From Bacillus sp. JCM 19058 (GTDB taxonomy: Bacteria; Bacillota; Bacilli; Bacillales_H; Bacillaceae_D): 46,409 nucleotides of DNA. The position numbers and the translations under genes are program-made. The notes under the pieces are model-generated. The model searched no databases and was not told the DNA's origin. It saw only the letters and a list, made by a program, of their open reading frames with translations. The stretch is from positions 1 through 46,409 of the forward strand of contig BAXO01000043.1 in the NCBI GenBank assembly GCA_001310555.1, written 5' to 3'. Shown here piece after piece: positions 20,672-30,377 of the stretch (the first letter of the stretch is position 1; each line of letters begins with the position of its first letter).

Positions 20672-21926
20672 ATGTTACGGATTTCACCTTCCGCCAATCT
20701 TACGAACAGACTAATCGTTTTATTTCCGGTTTTGTTTGTTTTAATGCCGCGCCCCGGGTTCACCGGTGCACACTACTTAACTTATGCGGCGCTCGGTTTT
20801 TTTTGCTTATGCATTTGTTTAGTTTATTTTAAGAAAAGCTTTATTGATAGAAGAACAATGATGCTTAGTGTGCTTTTATATTCGTATGCATTAGCGATCG
20901 CTCTATCAATTTTAGTGAATTGGGGTAATGCATCTGTAAACTCTTTCTTTCATATTGCGAAACCGTTTCTTTTCCTAATCGTTCTAAGTTTTGGCTATAT
21001 TGTCTCAGAAAAAAAAGAATGAGAATACAATTTATCAAGGGTTGCTAAAATTTGCATATATTATCATTGGATGTCAAGTCATAATAGGAGCAATGCAGCT
21101 GTTTGGCTTGTCATTAACAGATTTTGTCTATTCACAGGAAAAAAAACGAGAGCATTGGGACAGATTGTTAGGATTACTGGCACTTTAGCAAACCCGAATA
21201 TTTTTGCGTGGATAGTGCTGCAAATGTCTATTATCGTGTTTCTCTTCGAAGAGAAGAAAATCAAAAAGTGGTTTTTCGTAATCATTGGATTCATATTAGT
21301 CGTTTTTGCAGGATCTCGTTCATTGCTAATTTTATTCCCTGCTGCATTTTTCGTCGTCAATATATTAAAAAGTAAAAAAAGACACGGTATTCTTTTTGGT
21401 CAAAGTTCCGGTGTATTTATCGTTATTAGGACTTAGCACGTTATTAAGTTACATGATTTTATTGAGATACGGTGAACATTTACCTTATTTAAATGAACTG
21501 ACTCGAATTTTTCGAAATGAAGATTCCCTATTGAGTATAAACTCTTTTGAATATCGGGTGTTCATGTGGGAGAACGCGTTACAACGATTGGACGGGTTGT
21601 CATGGATCTTTGGGTTTGGAGCCGGATCTATGACTGTTTTGGACAATGATTATCTTTATGCTGTCTTTAATTATGGTTTATTTGGTACTGCGATTAATGT
21701 GCTTATGTATGGATTTATTTATTATTGTTTTTCAAAGCTCGAGGATAGAAGATTCAGTGTTCTAGGGAGGCAATATATCATCTTTTCTTTTATCATTGGT
21801 CTTCAAGTTGAAACGCTTAATGGATGGAACTACCCAATATTGATTATGTTCCTTGCGGGGATAGCATTTGCTTTACATAAAAAAACAGGATTTGAGGAAT
21901 CTTGTGGGAAAGTAAATGATCAATAA
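20672..21926 (+). CDS. Wzy-like O-antigen/EPS polymerase (three frame breaks)
   Basis: Polytopic membrane protein of the O-antigen ligase/polymerase superfamily, expected to join repeat units on the outer membrane face. About ten hydrophobic segments are visible. The segment TGTLANPNIFAWIVLQM is the conserved GTxxNPN region of this superfamily, and a later WNGWNYP-like loop (NGWNYPILIMF) is near the C-terminus. Frame breaks lie in runs of eight A (near 21012 and 21144) and a T run near 21393. Assembled length is about 418 residues. GAGGGAG precedes the ATG. It is the only polymerase candidate in the cluster. Confidence 0.75.
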
Positions 21927-21980
21927 AATTGATCGTATCAGTCTTTCGTTAGTCTATTTATGTCTGTCCAATTGGACCTT

Positions 21981-22110
21981 AGGATGAGTTCCTGTAAAAA
22001 CCAGTCAGGAGCCTAACGATGAAAAGGCGTGAGTTGAAGAGATAAGTAGGGGACGACCAGCCTTTCCCCCGGTGAACGATCGAGAGCGACTTCAAACTCA
22101 TGCCATACCT
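21981..22110 (+). ncRNA. Strongly foldable region, possible structured RNA of unknown class
   Basis: No reading frame is evident between the polymerase and VanZ genes. GGCGTGAGTTGAAG (22026-22039) pairs with CTTCAAACTCATGCC (22090-22104) over about 14 bp with one bulge. Inside it GGGGA (22049-22053) pairs with TCCCC (22065-22069). A separate TCCTG/CAGGA hairpin occupies 21990-22010. An alternative pairing of GATGAGTT at 21983 with AACTCATG is also possible. The texture (unpaired GAA and AAC motifs between helices) recalls domain I of a group II intron, so a ribozyme fragment is one reading; I cannot confirm it. No intron reverse transcriptase lies nearby. Confidence 0.4.
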
Positions 22111-22224
22111 GATTTATGTGATGAATTTCGTTTAGGAGCAAGAGCTTTGAAAGAATGACAACAACAATAAATCTAAGGCGGGAAAAATGGACACAAGAAG
22201 GTTACTTCTAGTAAAATAAAATCG

Positions 22225-22780
22225 ATGAAAAATATCACTTACAAAGAAAAGCTAGTAACTCTAATGAAACAGGTGATAGGTATTTCTAACAATTTAAAAA
22301 TCTGTCTTTCAGCAGTTTTTGATGACTCTTCTTGTCCTTGTTTTTTATTCGACCTCACAGCCCTATTCAAATCAAGATCTGAGGCCGACGTTAGGACAGC
22401 TACCCATTGCATGGCTAGAAAATACCTTTTTAGCTCGGATTTCGTTTATGTATGGTGATGAGCCGGTGAGTATAGAGGCTTCAGGGGTCTCAGGGTTTGT
22501 TGAGTTTTTTTCTTCGTAAAGGTACTCACCTTTTTGTTTTTATGCTAATTGGATTATTTGGTAGCTACCTGCTGACGTTTTTTTTCAGCCCTTGCGTAGA
22601 GCGGTTGTATTCACACTCTTGTTTGCGAGTAGCTATGCCGTTTTTGATGAGATCAGGCAATATTTTCATCCGGATCGAAAAGGAATGGTTGAGGACGTTA
22701 TCATCGATGTCGTGGGGGCAATGATCGGGATTGGAGTAATCGTCTGGTGGAAGAAAAGAAGTAAAAAGCGGATTGGCTGA
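22225..22780 (+). CDS. VanZ-family membrane protein (three frame breaks)
   Basis: Small polytopic membrane protein of the VanZ family; some relatives lower glycopeptide binding, most have no assigned role. Visible family features are an N-terminal helix ending in VLVFYSTSQP, then RKGTHLFVFMLIGLF, and the YAVFDEIRQYFHPDRKGMVE segment followed by a D...G.MIG helix. Breaks lie in T runs near 22318, 22507 and 22583. The assembled length is about 184 residues. The start is uncertain: ATG codons at 22225 and 22264 both lack a good ribosome binding site. Confidence 0.72.
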
Positions 22781-23280
22781 GCTGAAGTATAGTAGTAAAG
22801 CAAGAAATGCGCATTTTATATTCAAATTATTATGAATATATTGTCAAATAAAAAATTGTTCCTACTAATATCTTAACAAAATATAACAAAGGGAGGCGTT
22901 AACTCAAGGAGAAAATATATGACGAAATTGGCTTATTCTTATCATGGTTTTCTCTAGGTCTAAGCCTCCCAGCTTTAAGCATCATAGTCAAGATGTTCTA
23001 CCGTCTAAGGTTAAATTCCCACATACTTCCCTATGTTGAAACAGACTCTCTCCTCGTCTCAAACACATCCCTTAACAAATAGACTGAAAAAACACTATTT
23101 CAATATAATCAAAAACGGACAATACCTTCCCCATTTTTTTACTAATCACAAAGCAAATTATATCCATATTTGAGAAATGCAGCTAGGGTTTTCTTGCTCA
23201 ATTTTTCCTAAAAAAAACATGATAGGTAATAAACACCACCCAATAATTCGATTAATTGTCGGATAAATCAAAAAAAAGAG
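22781..23280. other. AT-rich intergenic region with a possible degraded small ORF
   Basis: About 500 bases without a clear gene. AAGGAG and an ATG at about 22920 open only 12 codons, but the next frame over stays open for some 50 codons with a plausible membrane-like stretch (IGLFLSWFSLGLSLPA) up to a TAG near 23081. One indel close to the ATG would join the two, so a small membrane peptide is possible. Nothing else is recognisable before the iclR promoter. Confidence 0.25.
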
Positions 23281-23308
23281 TTGACAATCATACAAAGCAA
23301 TGTAAAAT
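23281..23308 (+). promoter_or_regulatory. Sigma-A promoter of the iclR-peptide operon
   Basis: A consensus -35 TTGACA (23281-23286) and -10 TAAAAT (23303-23308) are 16 bases apart. Transcription should start near 23315, about 60 bases ahead of the iclR ATG. This is among the best promoters in the window. Confidence 0.7.
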
Positions 23309-23320
23309 AAAGTTTAATAA

Positions 23321-23350
23321 AATATAGAACAGTGGTTCTATATTAGAACC
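23321..23350 (+). promoter_or_regulatory. Overlapping palindromes, likely IclR operator
   Basis: AATATAGAAC (23321-23330) and GTTCTATATT (23335-23344) are perfect ten-base arms. Overlapping them, GGTTCTA (23334-23340) and TAGAACC (23344-23350) form a second perfect palindrome. Three GAAC/GTTC half sites thus follow the transcription start, an arrangement suited to repression by the adjacent IclR protein. Confidence 0.55.
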
Positions 23351-23372
23351 TATTCGATGCAGAGGTGTTTCT

Positions 23373-24151
23373 ATGAGTTCTAAAACCGTGCACAAAGCAC
23401 TTGATGTTTTAGAAATGTTCACGAACGAAACCCCAAGCTGGGGCTTAAGAGAGCTGGCAAGAGCGATGGGATTAAATCATACGGTTGTACATCGTATTCT
23501 TACTACTTTTGAAGAGCGGGGCTATTTGTTTCGTCACCCAGAATCTCAGAAATACGAACTTGGGCTAGGGATCGTCCAGCTAAGTGAGCTTGTAGATGAA
23601 CGGTATCAGCTGTCATCAAAGCTCGATATCATCATGAAACGAATTACGCATGAAACAAATGAGAGCAGTGTATTTACTGTTTTGGATAATGATCACGGCG
23701 TCTTTCTGAAAATTGTCGAGAGCAGTCAAAAGGTCCGTTTTGCTGAGTCGGTAGGGCGGAGGAGCCCGCTCTATGTCGCGCAAGCCATAAGTCGATATTG
23801 GCGTACTTACCTTCTGAACGTCAAAAGAAAATCGTTCAACATGCTGTGTTGCAGCAACCTGAACGTGCTCTGTCTACGGATCAAATGTATGAGTTTTTAA
23901 GTCATATTCGTAAGCAGGGCTGGGCCTATACTGCCGGAGAAACCTTTGAGGATGTTGCGGCGGTTGCTATTCCTATTTTTACTGAAAACGAAAAAATATT
24001 AGGCTCTCTATCTATCGCTGGGCCGGTTTATCGTTTTTCCGAGGAAGAGGCAGCGAAAAAGGTTCAGATTCTTCAGAAGTACCAATTAGAAATTCAATCG
24101 TTTCTAGGGCGAAGCGCTATTCCTACGATTTCAAGATTCATTGATTCATAG
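23373..24151 (+). CDS. IclR-family transcriptional regulator
   Basis: DNA-binding regulator that probably controls the peptide operon it heads. The N-terminal winged helix-turn-helix includes LRELARAMGLNHTVVHRILTT, and the effector domain follows from about residue 80 with SSVFTVLDNDHGVFLKIVES and a QGWAYTAGETFEDVAAVAIP segment. The frame breaks once near 23777 (TCGCGCAA); the correct reading is LYVGASHKSILAYLPSERQ. Corrected length is about 259 residues, normal for the family. AGAGGTG is the binding site. The effector may be a peptide or its breakdown product; that is inference. Confidence 0.85.
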
Positions 24152-24182
24152 CTGCAAAGGTACATAAAAGGGGGGACATACG

Positions 24183-25174
24183 TTGAGTCATATACTTGAA
24201 GTGAAAAATCTTGTCACGGGATACCGGGGAAAAAAATGGTACCGTTAGAGCTGTTGATGGTGTGTCCTTCCATATCGAGGAAGGAGAAACAATCTGTATT
24301 GTAGGCGAATCAGGCAGTGGAAAAAGCGTAACATCGCTAAGTGTCATGAGGCTAGTTGAATTTGAAAACGGAGAAATCATGGAAGGCTCGATTATTTTTA
24401 GAAATGAGAATTTGGCGGAAAAGAGTGCCGAAGAGATACGGAAGATTCGTGGTTCTCAAATCTCAATGATTTTTCAGGAGCCACTAACCGCCCTCAACCC
24501 CGTTTTTACGATTGGCAGACAAATTACAGAAGCGATACGCTTTCACTATCCGATTTCAAAAAAGGAAGCACTCGCAAAAGCGGAGGAATTGCTTCGGCAA
24601 GTTGGCATTCCTGAGCCTGCTGTCAGGCTAAAGCAGTATCCGCACGAGCTATCCGGAGGGATGAGACAGCGTGTCATGATTGCCATAGCTCTTGCTTGTG
24701 AACCCGAGCTGCTCATTGCGGATGAGCCGACAACAGCATTGGATGTCACCATTGAGGCACAAATACTGGAGCTACTTAAAGAAATACGTGAGCAGAAAAA
24801 AAATGTCGATTATGCTAATTACACATGATATTGGCGTGGCAGCAGAGATGGCAGCCCGGATGGTGATTATGTATGCGGGGAAAGTGATGGAAATTGCAAA
24901 AACGGATGATATTTTTGATAAGCCGTACCATCCGTATACAAAAGGTCTGCTCGAATCCGTTCCTGCACTCGATGGTGAAAGAGGCGTTCCATTAAAGTCT
25001 ATTAAAGGGACGATCCCTAGTTTGCATCAAGTACCAAAAGGCTGTCGCTTTGCTCCACGGTGTCAATTTGCTGATGAGACTTGCTTTACTCAGGAGCCTC
25101 CATTGGAAAATATAAACGGACGCCAGGTTGCATGTTGGCATACGGAGAAGGTCGCTGGAGGTGAGGAAAGGTGA
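24183..25174 (+). CDS. Oligopeptide/dipeptide ABC transporter ATPase, DppD/OppD type
   Basis: First of two ATPases powering a peptide importer. The Walker A is [11 protein letters not shown], the signature is [15 protein letters not shown], Walker B is [13 protein letters not shown], and the Opp-type C-terminal cysteine region is [15 protein letters not shown]. The TTG at 24183 lies seven bases from AAAGGGGGG. Frames break near 24225 (GGGGAAAAAAATGG) and near 24803 (run of eight A). Corrected length is about 330 residues. Its TGA overlaps the GTG of the next ATPase. It forms the importer with the second ATPase, the lipoprotein at 27589 and the two permeases. Confidence 0.88.
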
Positions 25175-26187
25175 AGGAAGAGAAAGAAGCGCTGCTCGAT
25201 GTAGTCGGTGTTGAGAAACATTTTCCCATTAGGACCGGCAGCTTTAAAAAGAAAAAGGTTGTGAGAGCCGTTGATGGAGTATCCTTTACGATTTATCAAG
25301 GGGAAACATTAGGTCTTGTCGGTGAATCTGGTTGTGGGAAATCGACATTAGGACGGGCCATTCTACGTTTGCAAGAACCTACATCAGGTGAGGTTTTTTT
25401 TAAAAACAGGAATATTTTAACACTGAGAAGCGGTGATATGAGGAAGCTTCGTAAGGAAATGCAGCTCGTTTATCAGGATCCCTTCGGTTCATTGAACCCT
25501 CGCTTTACAATTGGGCAAGCAATTGGAGAAATGTACGATATTCATAGATTGTCCAATGGAAAGGAAAGAAAGGATAAAATCGAGAGAATGCTTGAGCTCG
25601 TAGGGCTCGATCCTTCTCGTATGAATAGCTATCCTCACGAATTTTCTGGCGGGCAGAGGCAGCGGGTTGGGATTGCAAGAGCACTGGCTTTGGAGCCGAG
25701 CTTTATTGTTGCTGATGAACCGGTGTCCGCCCTTGATGTTTCGGTTCAATCTCAAATTATTAATCTGTTAATGAAACTAAAGCAAGACCTTGGGTTAACG
25801 ATGCTATTCATTGCTCATGGTTTGAATGTTGTTCGTCATATCTCTGATAGAGTGGGTGTGATGTACTTAGGCAAACTTGTTGAGATGGCTGAGACGGATC
25901 AGCTATTTAACAGCCCGGCACATCCGTATACGGCAGCATTATTGTCCACTGTTCCAGAAGCGAATCCGCGGAAGAAAAAGGACCGGATTATTTTAAGAGG
26001 AGAATTACCCTCACCAGCTTCACCACCTTCCGGCTGTCGTTTTCGTACACGGTGTCCATTAGCAACAGAACGATGTGCAAGTGAGGTTCCCGAAATGAAG
26101 GAAATACGTCCAGGCCATACGACCGCCTGCCATTTCCCACTCGGAAAAAATGAACGATTGCAAGATCGGCTGGCTACTCAGTCGTAA
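25171..26187 (+). CDS. Oligopeptide/dipeptide ABC transporter ATPase, DppF/OppF type
   Basis: Second importer ATPase, intact at 338 residues. Walker A is [11 protein letters not shown] (residues 51-61), the signature is [15 protein letters not shown], Walker B is [13 protein letters not shown], and the C-terminal cysteine region is [15 protein letters not shown]. The H-loop reads [12 protein letters not shown]; relatives nearly always have AHD, so the aspartate after the histidine is replaced by glycine. The catalytic histidine itself is present. It starts with a GTG overlapping the previous stop. Confidence 0.92.
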   Translation: MKEEKEALLDVVGVEKHFPIRTGSFKKKKVVRAVDGVSFTIYQGETLGLVGESGCGKSTLGRAILRLQEPTSGEVFFKNRNILTLRSGDMRKLRKEMQLVYQDPFGSLNPRFTIGQAIGEMYDIHRLSNGKERKDKIERMLELVGLDPSRMNSYPHEFSGGQRQRVGIARALALEPSFIVADEPVSALDVSVQSQIINLLMKLKQDLGLTMLFIAHGLNVVRHISDRVGVMYLGKLVEMAETDQLFNSPAHPYTAALLSTVPEANPRKKKDRIILRGELPSPASPPSGCRFRTRCPLATERCASEVPEMKEIRPGHTTACHFPLGKNERLQDRLATQS

Positions 26188-26223
26188 CATAAAAAAAATA
26201 ATTTAGAAATAGGAGTGTATTGC

Positions 26224-27444
26224 ATGCGAAGCAAAAAAGAAATTGCCAATAAGAAAAACTATGACGGGTACAAGTCCTTTCAATATCTTGAGTCTGGGGT
26301 TGATTTTAAAGAGTACAAGCTCTCAAAAGAGAATGATCGTGTAGAGCCGTATGATTATCCGGTAACAGATGAGCAGGAAGAAATCGCGCAACAAATTTTG
26401 AAGGAAGAGTACATTGTCTCTATGCATGAACATACATTTGTCACTCCGGATGATTTATCGGAATTTTATGAGTTTCGCAGGCAAGGAAGAGACTGGACAG
26501 GCTATGAAGCTTTAAGTACATCAGGACTTGATGTTATTTTTGAAAACTTCATGGATGGCACCGCGATGATTACTTCGCAAGCAGGGTGGAAATGGTCGGA
26601 CGTTATCCACGATATCGGTATTCGTTACAGCGATATTGCTCATCAGGATATGGTCATTAAAGCGGAGCGGATTGAAGATTTGTACCGTGCCAAAAAGGAA
26701 GGAAAGATTGCTTTTGTCGGTGCCTTGGAATCGTGTTCGATGATTGAAAATGAGCTCGATCGCCTTGATATACTTTACGGATTCGGTATTCGCACGATGG
26801 GTGTTGTTTATTCTGAAGCGAATGCACTTGGTTCGGGGCTGCGAGAGCCGAATGACGCTGGTTTGACGGTTTTCGGGAAAGAGGCCGTGCGTCGAATGAA
26901 CAAATTGGGCATTACCGTTGATATTTCTCACTCTGGTGACAAAACCTCTCTAGACACGATTGAAACGAGTGAAAAGCCCGTTACGATCAATCATGCTGGA
27001 GCTAGAGCTTTATGGAATACAAACCGCATGAAGCCTGACGAAGTGTTAAAGGCTTGCGCAAGCAGAGGCGGAGTCATTGCCATTGAAGCAGCACCGCATT
27101 CGACGATAACTCAAAATCATCCAGAGCACAATATTGAGTCATTTATGGAGCATTTCGAGTATACGGCAAATTTGGTCGGTATTGACCATGTAGCGTTTGG
27201 ACCAGACACACTCTTTGGTGACCATGTGAAAATACACGATTTGCTAGCTGGAAAGCTGTCGATAAAAAGCGCCCAGGCGAGTAACTTGAAAAAAGTAGAG
27301 TACGTTAAAGGGCTTGAAAACCCTGCTGAATGCTTTCCGAACATAGTAAGGTGGCTCGTCAAGCACGGTTACAGTCGAGAGGACATTCGTAAGGTTGTTG
27401 GTCAGAACATTTTCCGTGTACTGAAAGAAACGTGGGCAAAGTGA
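26224..27444 (+). CDS. Membrane dipeptidase (peptidase M19) family, HEH variant
   Basis: Zinc-dependent dipeptidase-like amidohydrolase, likely cytoplasmic because no signal peptide is seen. It has GALESC, VDISHSGDKTS, INHAGARALWNTNRM and VGIDHVAFGPDT, all in the order of renal-dipeptidase relatives. The N-terminal metal motif, normally HxD, reads SMHEHTF (H68, H70), so one expected aspartate ligand is a histidine. As I recall a bacterial M19 subgroup shares this. At 406 residues it is intact. The ATG at 26224 follows AGGAGTG. Placed between importer ATPases and binding protein, it probably hydrolyses imported dipeptides or a related amide. Confidence 0.85.
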   Translation: MRSKKEIANKKNYDGYKSFQYLESGVDFKEYKLSKENDRVEPYDYPVTDEQEEIAQQILKEEYIVSMHEHTFVTPDDLSEFYEFRRQGRDWTGYEALSTSGLDVIFENFMDGTAMITSQAGWKWSDVIHDIGIRYSDIAHQDMVIKAERIEDLYRAKKEGKIAFVGALESCSMIENELDRLDILYGFGIRTMGVVYSEANALGSGLREPNDAGLTVFGKEAVRRMNKLGITVDISHSGDKTSLDTIETSEKPVTINHAGARALWNTNRMKPDEVLKACASRGGVIAIEAAPHSTITQNHPEHNIESFMEHFEYTANLVGIDHVAFGPDTLFGDHVKIHDLLAGKLSIKSAQASNLKKVEYVKGLENPAECFPNIVRWLVKHGYSREDIRKVVGQNIFRVLKETWAK

Positions 27445-27448
27445 ACCC

Positions 27449-27560
27449 GTAGGGAGCTTCCCTACTTGATTGACCACCCCTGCCATCTGCTGCACTGCTT
27501 AGGGCGGGGGGGCTTAGCCATAAAAATAAAAAGCAGGCGCGGGGCTCTATCCCCGATGCC
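27449..27560 (+). other. Two hairpins between dipeptidase and binding-protein genes
   Basis: GTAGGGA and TCCCTAC pair around a three-base loop at 27449-27465, just after the dipeptidase stop. A second hairpin at 27536-27560 pairs GGC-GGGG with CCCC-GCC. Neither has a T run, so these are more likely processing or attenuation structures than full terminators. A G-rich stretch (27502-27512) lies between. Confidence 0.45.
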
Positions 27561-27588
27561 AGCATGAATATGTAAGGATGGTGGGATC

Positions 27589-29224
27589 ATGGATAAGAAA
27601 AAAAACTATTATGGTCTTGATGGCGTTTATGGTAGCAGTACTGCTTGCCGCTTGTGCCTATGGAGAAAATAGTGAGGAAGCACCAGCTGGACAAGACGAG
27701 GAAATTGCCGGAACTGAACCAAAAGAAGGTGGAAAAATCTCGATTCCTATCGTTGCAGATCCGACATTTAACCCATGGCACCCGAGTGCCTACGCCGAGT
27801 CGAATGTGATTAATCGCGTGCTTTTTCCGGTTTAACAAAGCCCGGTAAGGATTTAATCCCTGTACCGAATCTCGCGGAAGAATGGGAAAGTTCCGAAGAC
27901 GAACTTGAATGGACCTTTCATCTACGAGAGGATGTACTTTGGCACGACGGTGAAGCCTTTAATGCCGACGATGTGGTTTATACGTTTAATGAAATTGTTT
28001 TAGATGAAAGCCTAGGGGCTAACAGCTCATCATTTTTCAGTGAAGTGAAGGAAGTTGTGGCAAAGGACGATTATACGGTCGTTTTTAAAATGGAAAACCC
28101 GGTTGCTGCTTTACCCGCTTATTTAAGCTTTAACACTGAAATTTTGCCTGAGCACCTTTTCAATGGCCAGGATCCATGGGAATTCAGTGATTTTAACAAA
28201 AAAAGAGCCGGTAGGAACGGGTCCGTTTAAATTGAAAAGTTATACTTCCGGGCAAAATGTCGTGCTTGAAAAGAATGAAGATTATTTCGGTGACGGCCCT
28301 TACTTGGATGAGGTTGAATATAAAGTGCTTGCAGATGCCAATACTCATGTTGCTCAGCTGCTTAGTAAGGAACTTTCGATTTTCGCATTGGAGGATACAG
28401 CTTCAATTGAGCGCATTGAGAAGCAGGATGGCGTAAACGTATATCCGCGTGAAACGACACGCTTCTTCTGGATTTCATTGAATCAGGAACATGAGCAATT
28501 CCAGGACAAACGTATCCGTCAAGCGATGCTTCATGCGATTGATCGTGAGAACATTATCGATACGGTATTGCAAGGATACGGAACGGTAGCGGATGCGGGA
28601 GTTGCTCCGGCATTACAAGAGTATTATACCGATGATGTGGCACACTTTGAGTATAATCCTGAGAAAGCGAAGCAGCTCTTAGCTGAAGCTGGCTGGGAGG
28701 ACACAGACGGTGACGGGATCATTGAAAAGGATGGAAAGCCGTTCACCATTAATTTTGAGATCGGAATTCAAGGGGATTTAGAGCCTATCGCCCAGCTTAT
28801 CCAGCAATATTTAAATCAGGTCGGCTTTGACGTGAAGTTGGAAACGATGGAATGGAATTCGATGATTGAAAAAGTCGTGATTAACCGTGACTATGAAATG
28901 AGCTTGAACTGGTGGAGGTACCCAACTGACCCAGATCTATTATCATACATTCATTCTTCAACAGCAGGAACGGGAAACAACATTCCAGGCTATAAAAATG
29001 AAGAGATGGATCGGTTACTTGAAGAAGGGGCTAGAACTAGCGATATTGAAGAACGCAAACAGATATACACGGAAGCGCAGCAGCTAATGGCTGAAGAGCA
29101 ACCGTACTTGTTTTTGTGGTACCCACAGGAAGCTCAGGTACAGATCGAACAGCTGAAGGGCGTACCAGATCTGGCATTCGGAGACGCCCTACATTATATT
29201 AACGAATGGTACCTAGAGCAATAA
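27589..29224 (+). CDS. Peptide-binding lipoprotein, OppA/DppA type (SBP family 5)
   Basis: Lipid-anchored extracellular receptor for the peptide importer. After the ATG a run of eight A (27598-27605) breaks the frame; corrected, the leader is MDKKKTIMVLMAFMV followed by lipobox LLAAC. Mature motifs include WHDGEAFNADDVVYTFN, the GTGPFKLKSY loop, RIRQAMLHAIDRENI and AKQLLAEAGWEDTDGDGI, all family-5 hallmarks. Other breaks are at a T run near 27828 and an A run near 28199. Assembled length is about 545 residues, the family size. Confidence 0.88.
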
Positions 29225-29276
29225 GTGATAGGAAGCCGAGTAATTGGTTAGTTAACAGACTCAGAGCAATAAGGCG

Positions 29277-29332
29277 GGAAGGGGTGGCTGACCTGAGAAT
29301 ATAGGTTATTCTCATTCATTGGTCGCCCTTCC
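29277..29332 (+). other. Long stem-loop between binding-protein and permease genes
   Basis: GGAAGGG (29277-29283) pairs with CCCTTCC (29326-29332), and inside it TGAGAATA (29294-29301) pairs with TATTCTCA (29307-29314) around a five-base loop. An A run, not a T run, follows. Such structures after binding-protein genes often slow 3' decay and partly terminate, leaving more receptor than permease; that role is inferred here. Confidence 0.55.
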
Positions 29333-29394
29333 GTCAAAAAAATATATATCTATGGAGATCTATTATTCAATCCTTACTGGAAGGAGGGGAGTAT

Positions 29395-30341
29395 ATGCTG
29401 CGATTCATTGCGAATCGATTGGGGCAGAGCCTAATTCTGTTATTGATTGTGACATTAATTACGTTCTTTTTAATTAATCTAGCTCCTGGTGGACCATCTG
29501 GTGTCATGCGTATGGACGCGACAGAAGCAGAGAGGCAGGCAATGGTCGAACGCTTCAATCTCGATCAGCCAATTCTAGTTCGATACATTGACTGGGTTGG
29601 GAATGCGATAAAAGGGGATTTGGGTATTTCGTTCTCAACGAGTGAGCCCGTGATTGAACGAGTGCTAAATCGACTTCCTTACACGCTGGAGCTCAGTTTG
29701 TTCACAATCATTCTTGCTGTTAGCGTCGGGATTGTCCTCGGTGTCATTTCAGCAATTAAGCGAGGAACAGCAAGAGACTATTTTATTAACTTTGTGAGCG
29801 TTATTGGCTTATCTGTTCCGGCTTTCTGGCTGGCCTCATGCTTATTCTGCTTTTCTCGATTCAATTAGGATGGTTGCCTTCGTCCGGAGTAGGCGCACGT
29901 GGAGCCGATTTTGATTTAATGAACTGGATCGTGCATCTTATTATGCCGGTACTCATTTTATCGACAACGGTACTACCTAATATTGTCCGTTTTACACGCT
30001 CCTCGATGCTTGAGGTAGTCTCGCAAAACTATATTCGTACGGTTCGGGCTAAAGGGGCAAAAGAATCGATTGTGATTTACGTTCATGCGCTACGCAACGC
30101 ACTAATTCCGGTTATTACGATTATCGGTGTGCTCATTCCCCGCCTTTTAAGCGGTGCAGTGATTACTGAAGCTATATTTGGTTGGCCAGGGATCGGGACA
30201 TTGATCATTGAAGCCGCACAGAGTCGTGACTATCCGCTCGTCATGGGCGTGACTCTAGTTATTACAGTAATTGTCGTTCTCAGCAATCTACTTGTGGATC
30301 TGGTCTATTCGAAGGTCGATCCAAGAGTGAAAAATATTTAG
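29395..30341 (+). CDS. Peptide ABC transporter permease, DppB/OppB type
   Basis: Integral membrane subunit with six expected helices. The N-terminus LRFIANRLGQSLILLLIVTL and the following LINLAPGGPSG are typical of OppB/DppB. The cytoplasmic EAA loop reads NYIRTVRAKGAKESIVIYVHALRNALIPV. One frame break near 29835 removes two bases' worth of reading at TGGCTGGCCTCATG; the corrected segment is WLGLMLILLFSIQLGWLPSSG. Length about 315 residues. GGAAGGAGGGG precedes the ATG. Confidence 0.88.
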
Positions 30342-30377
30342 ATAGTGACAAGAAGGGAAGAGCGGAGGTGAACACGA

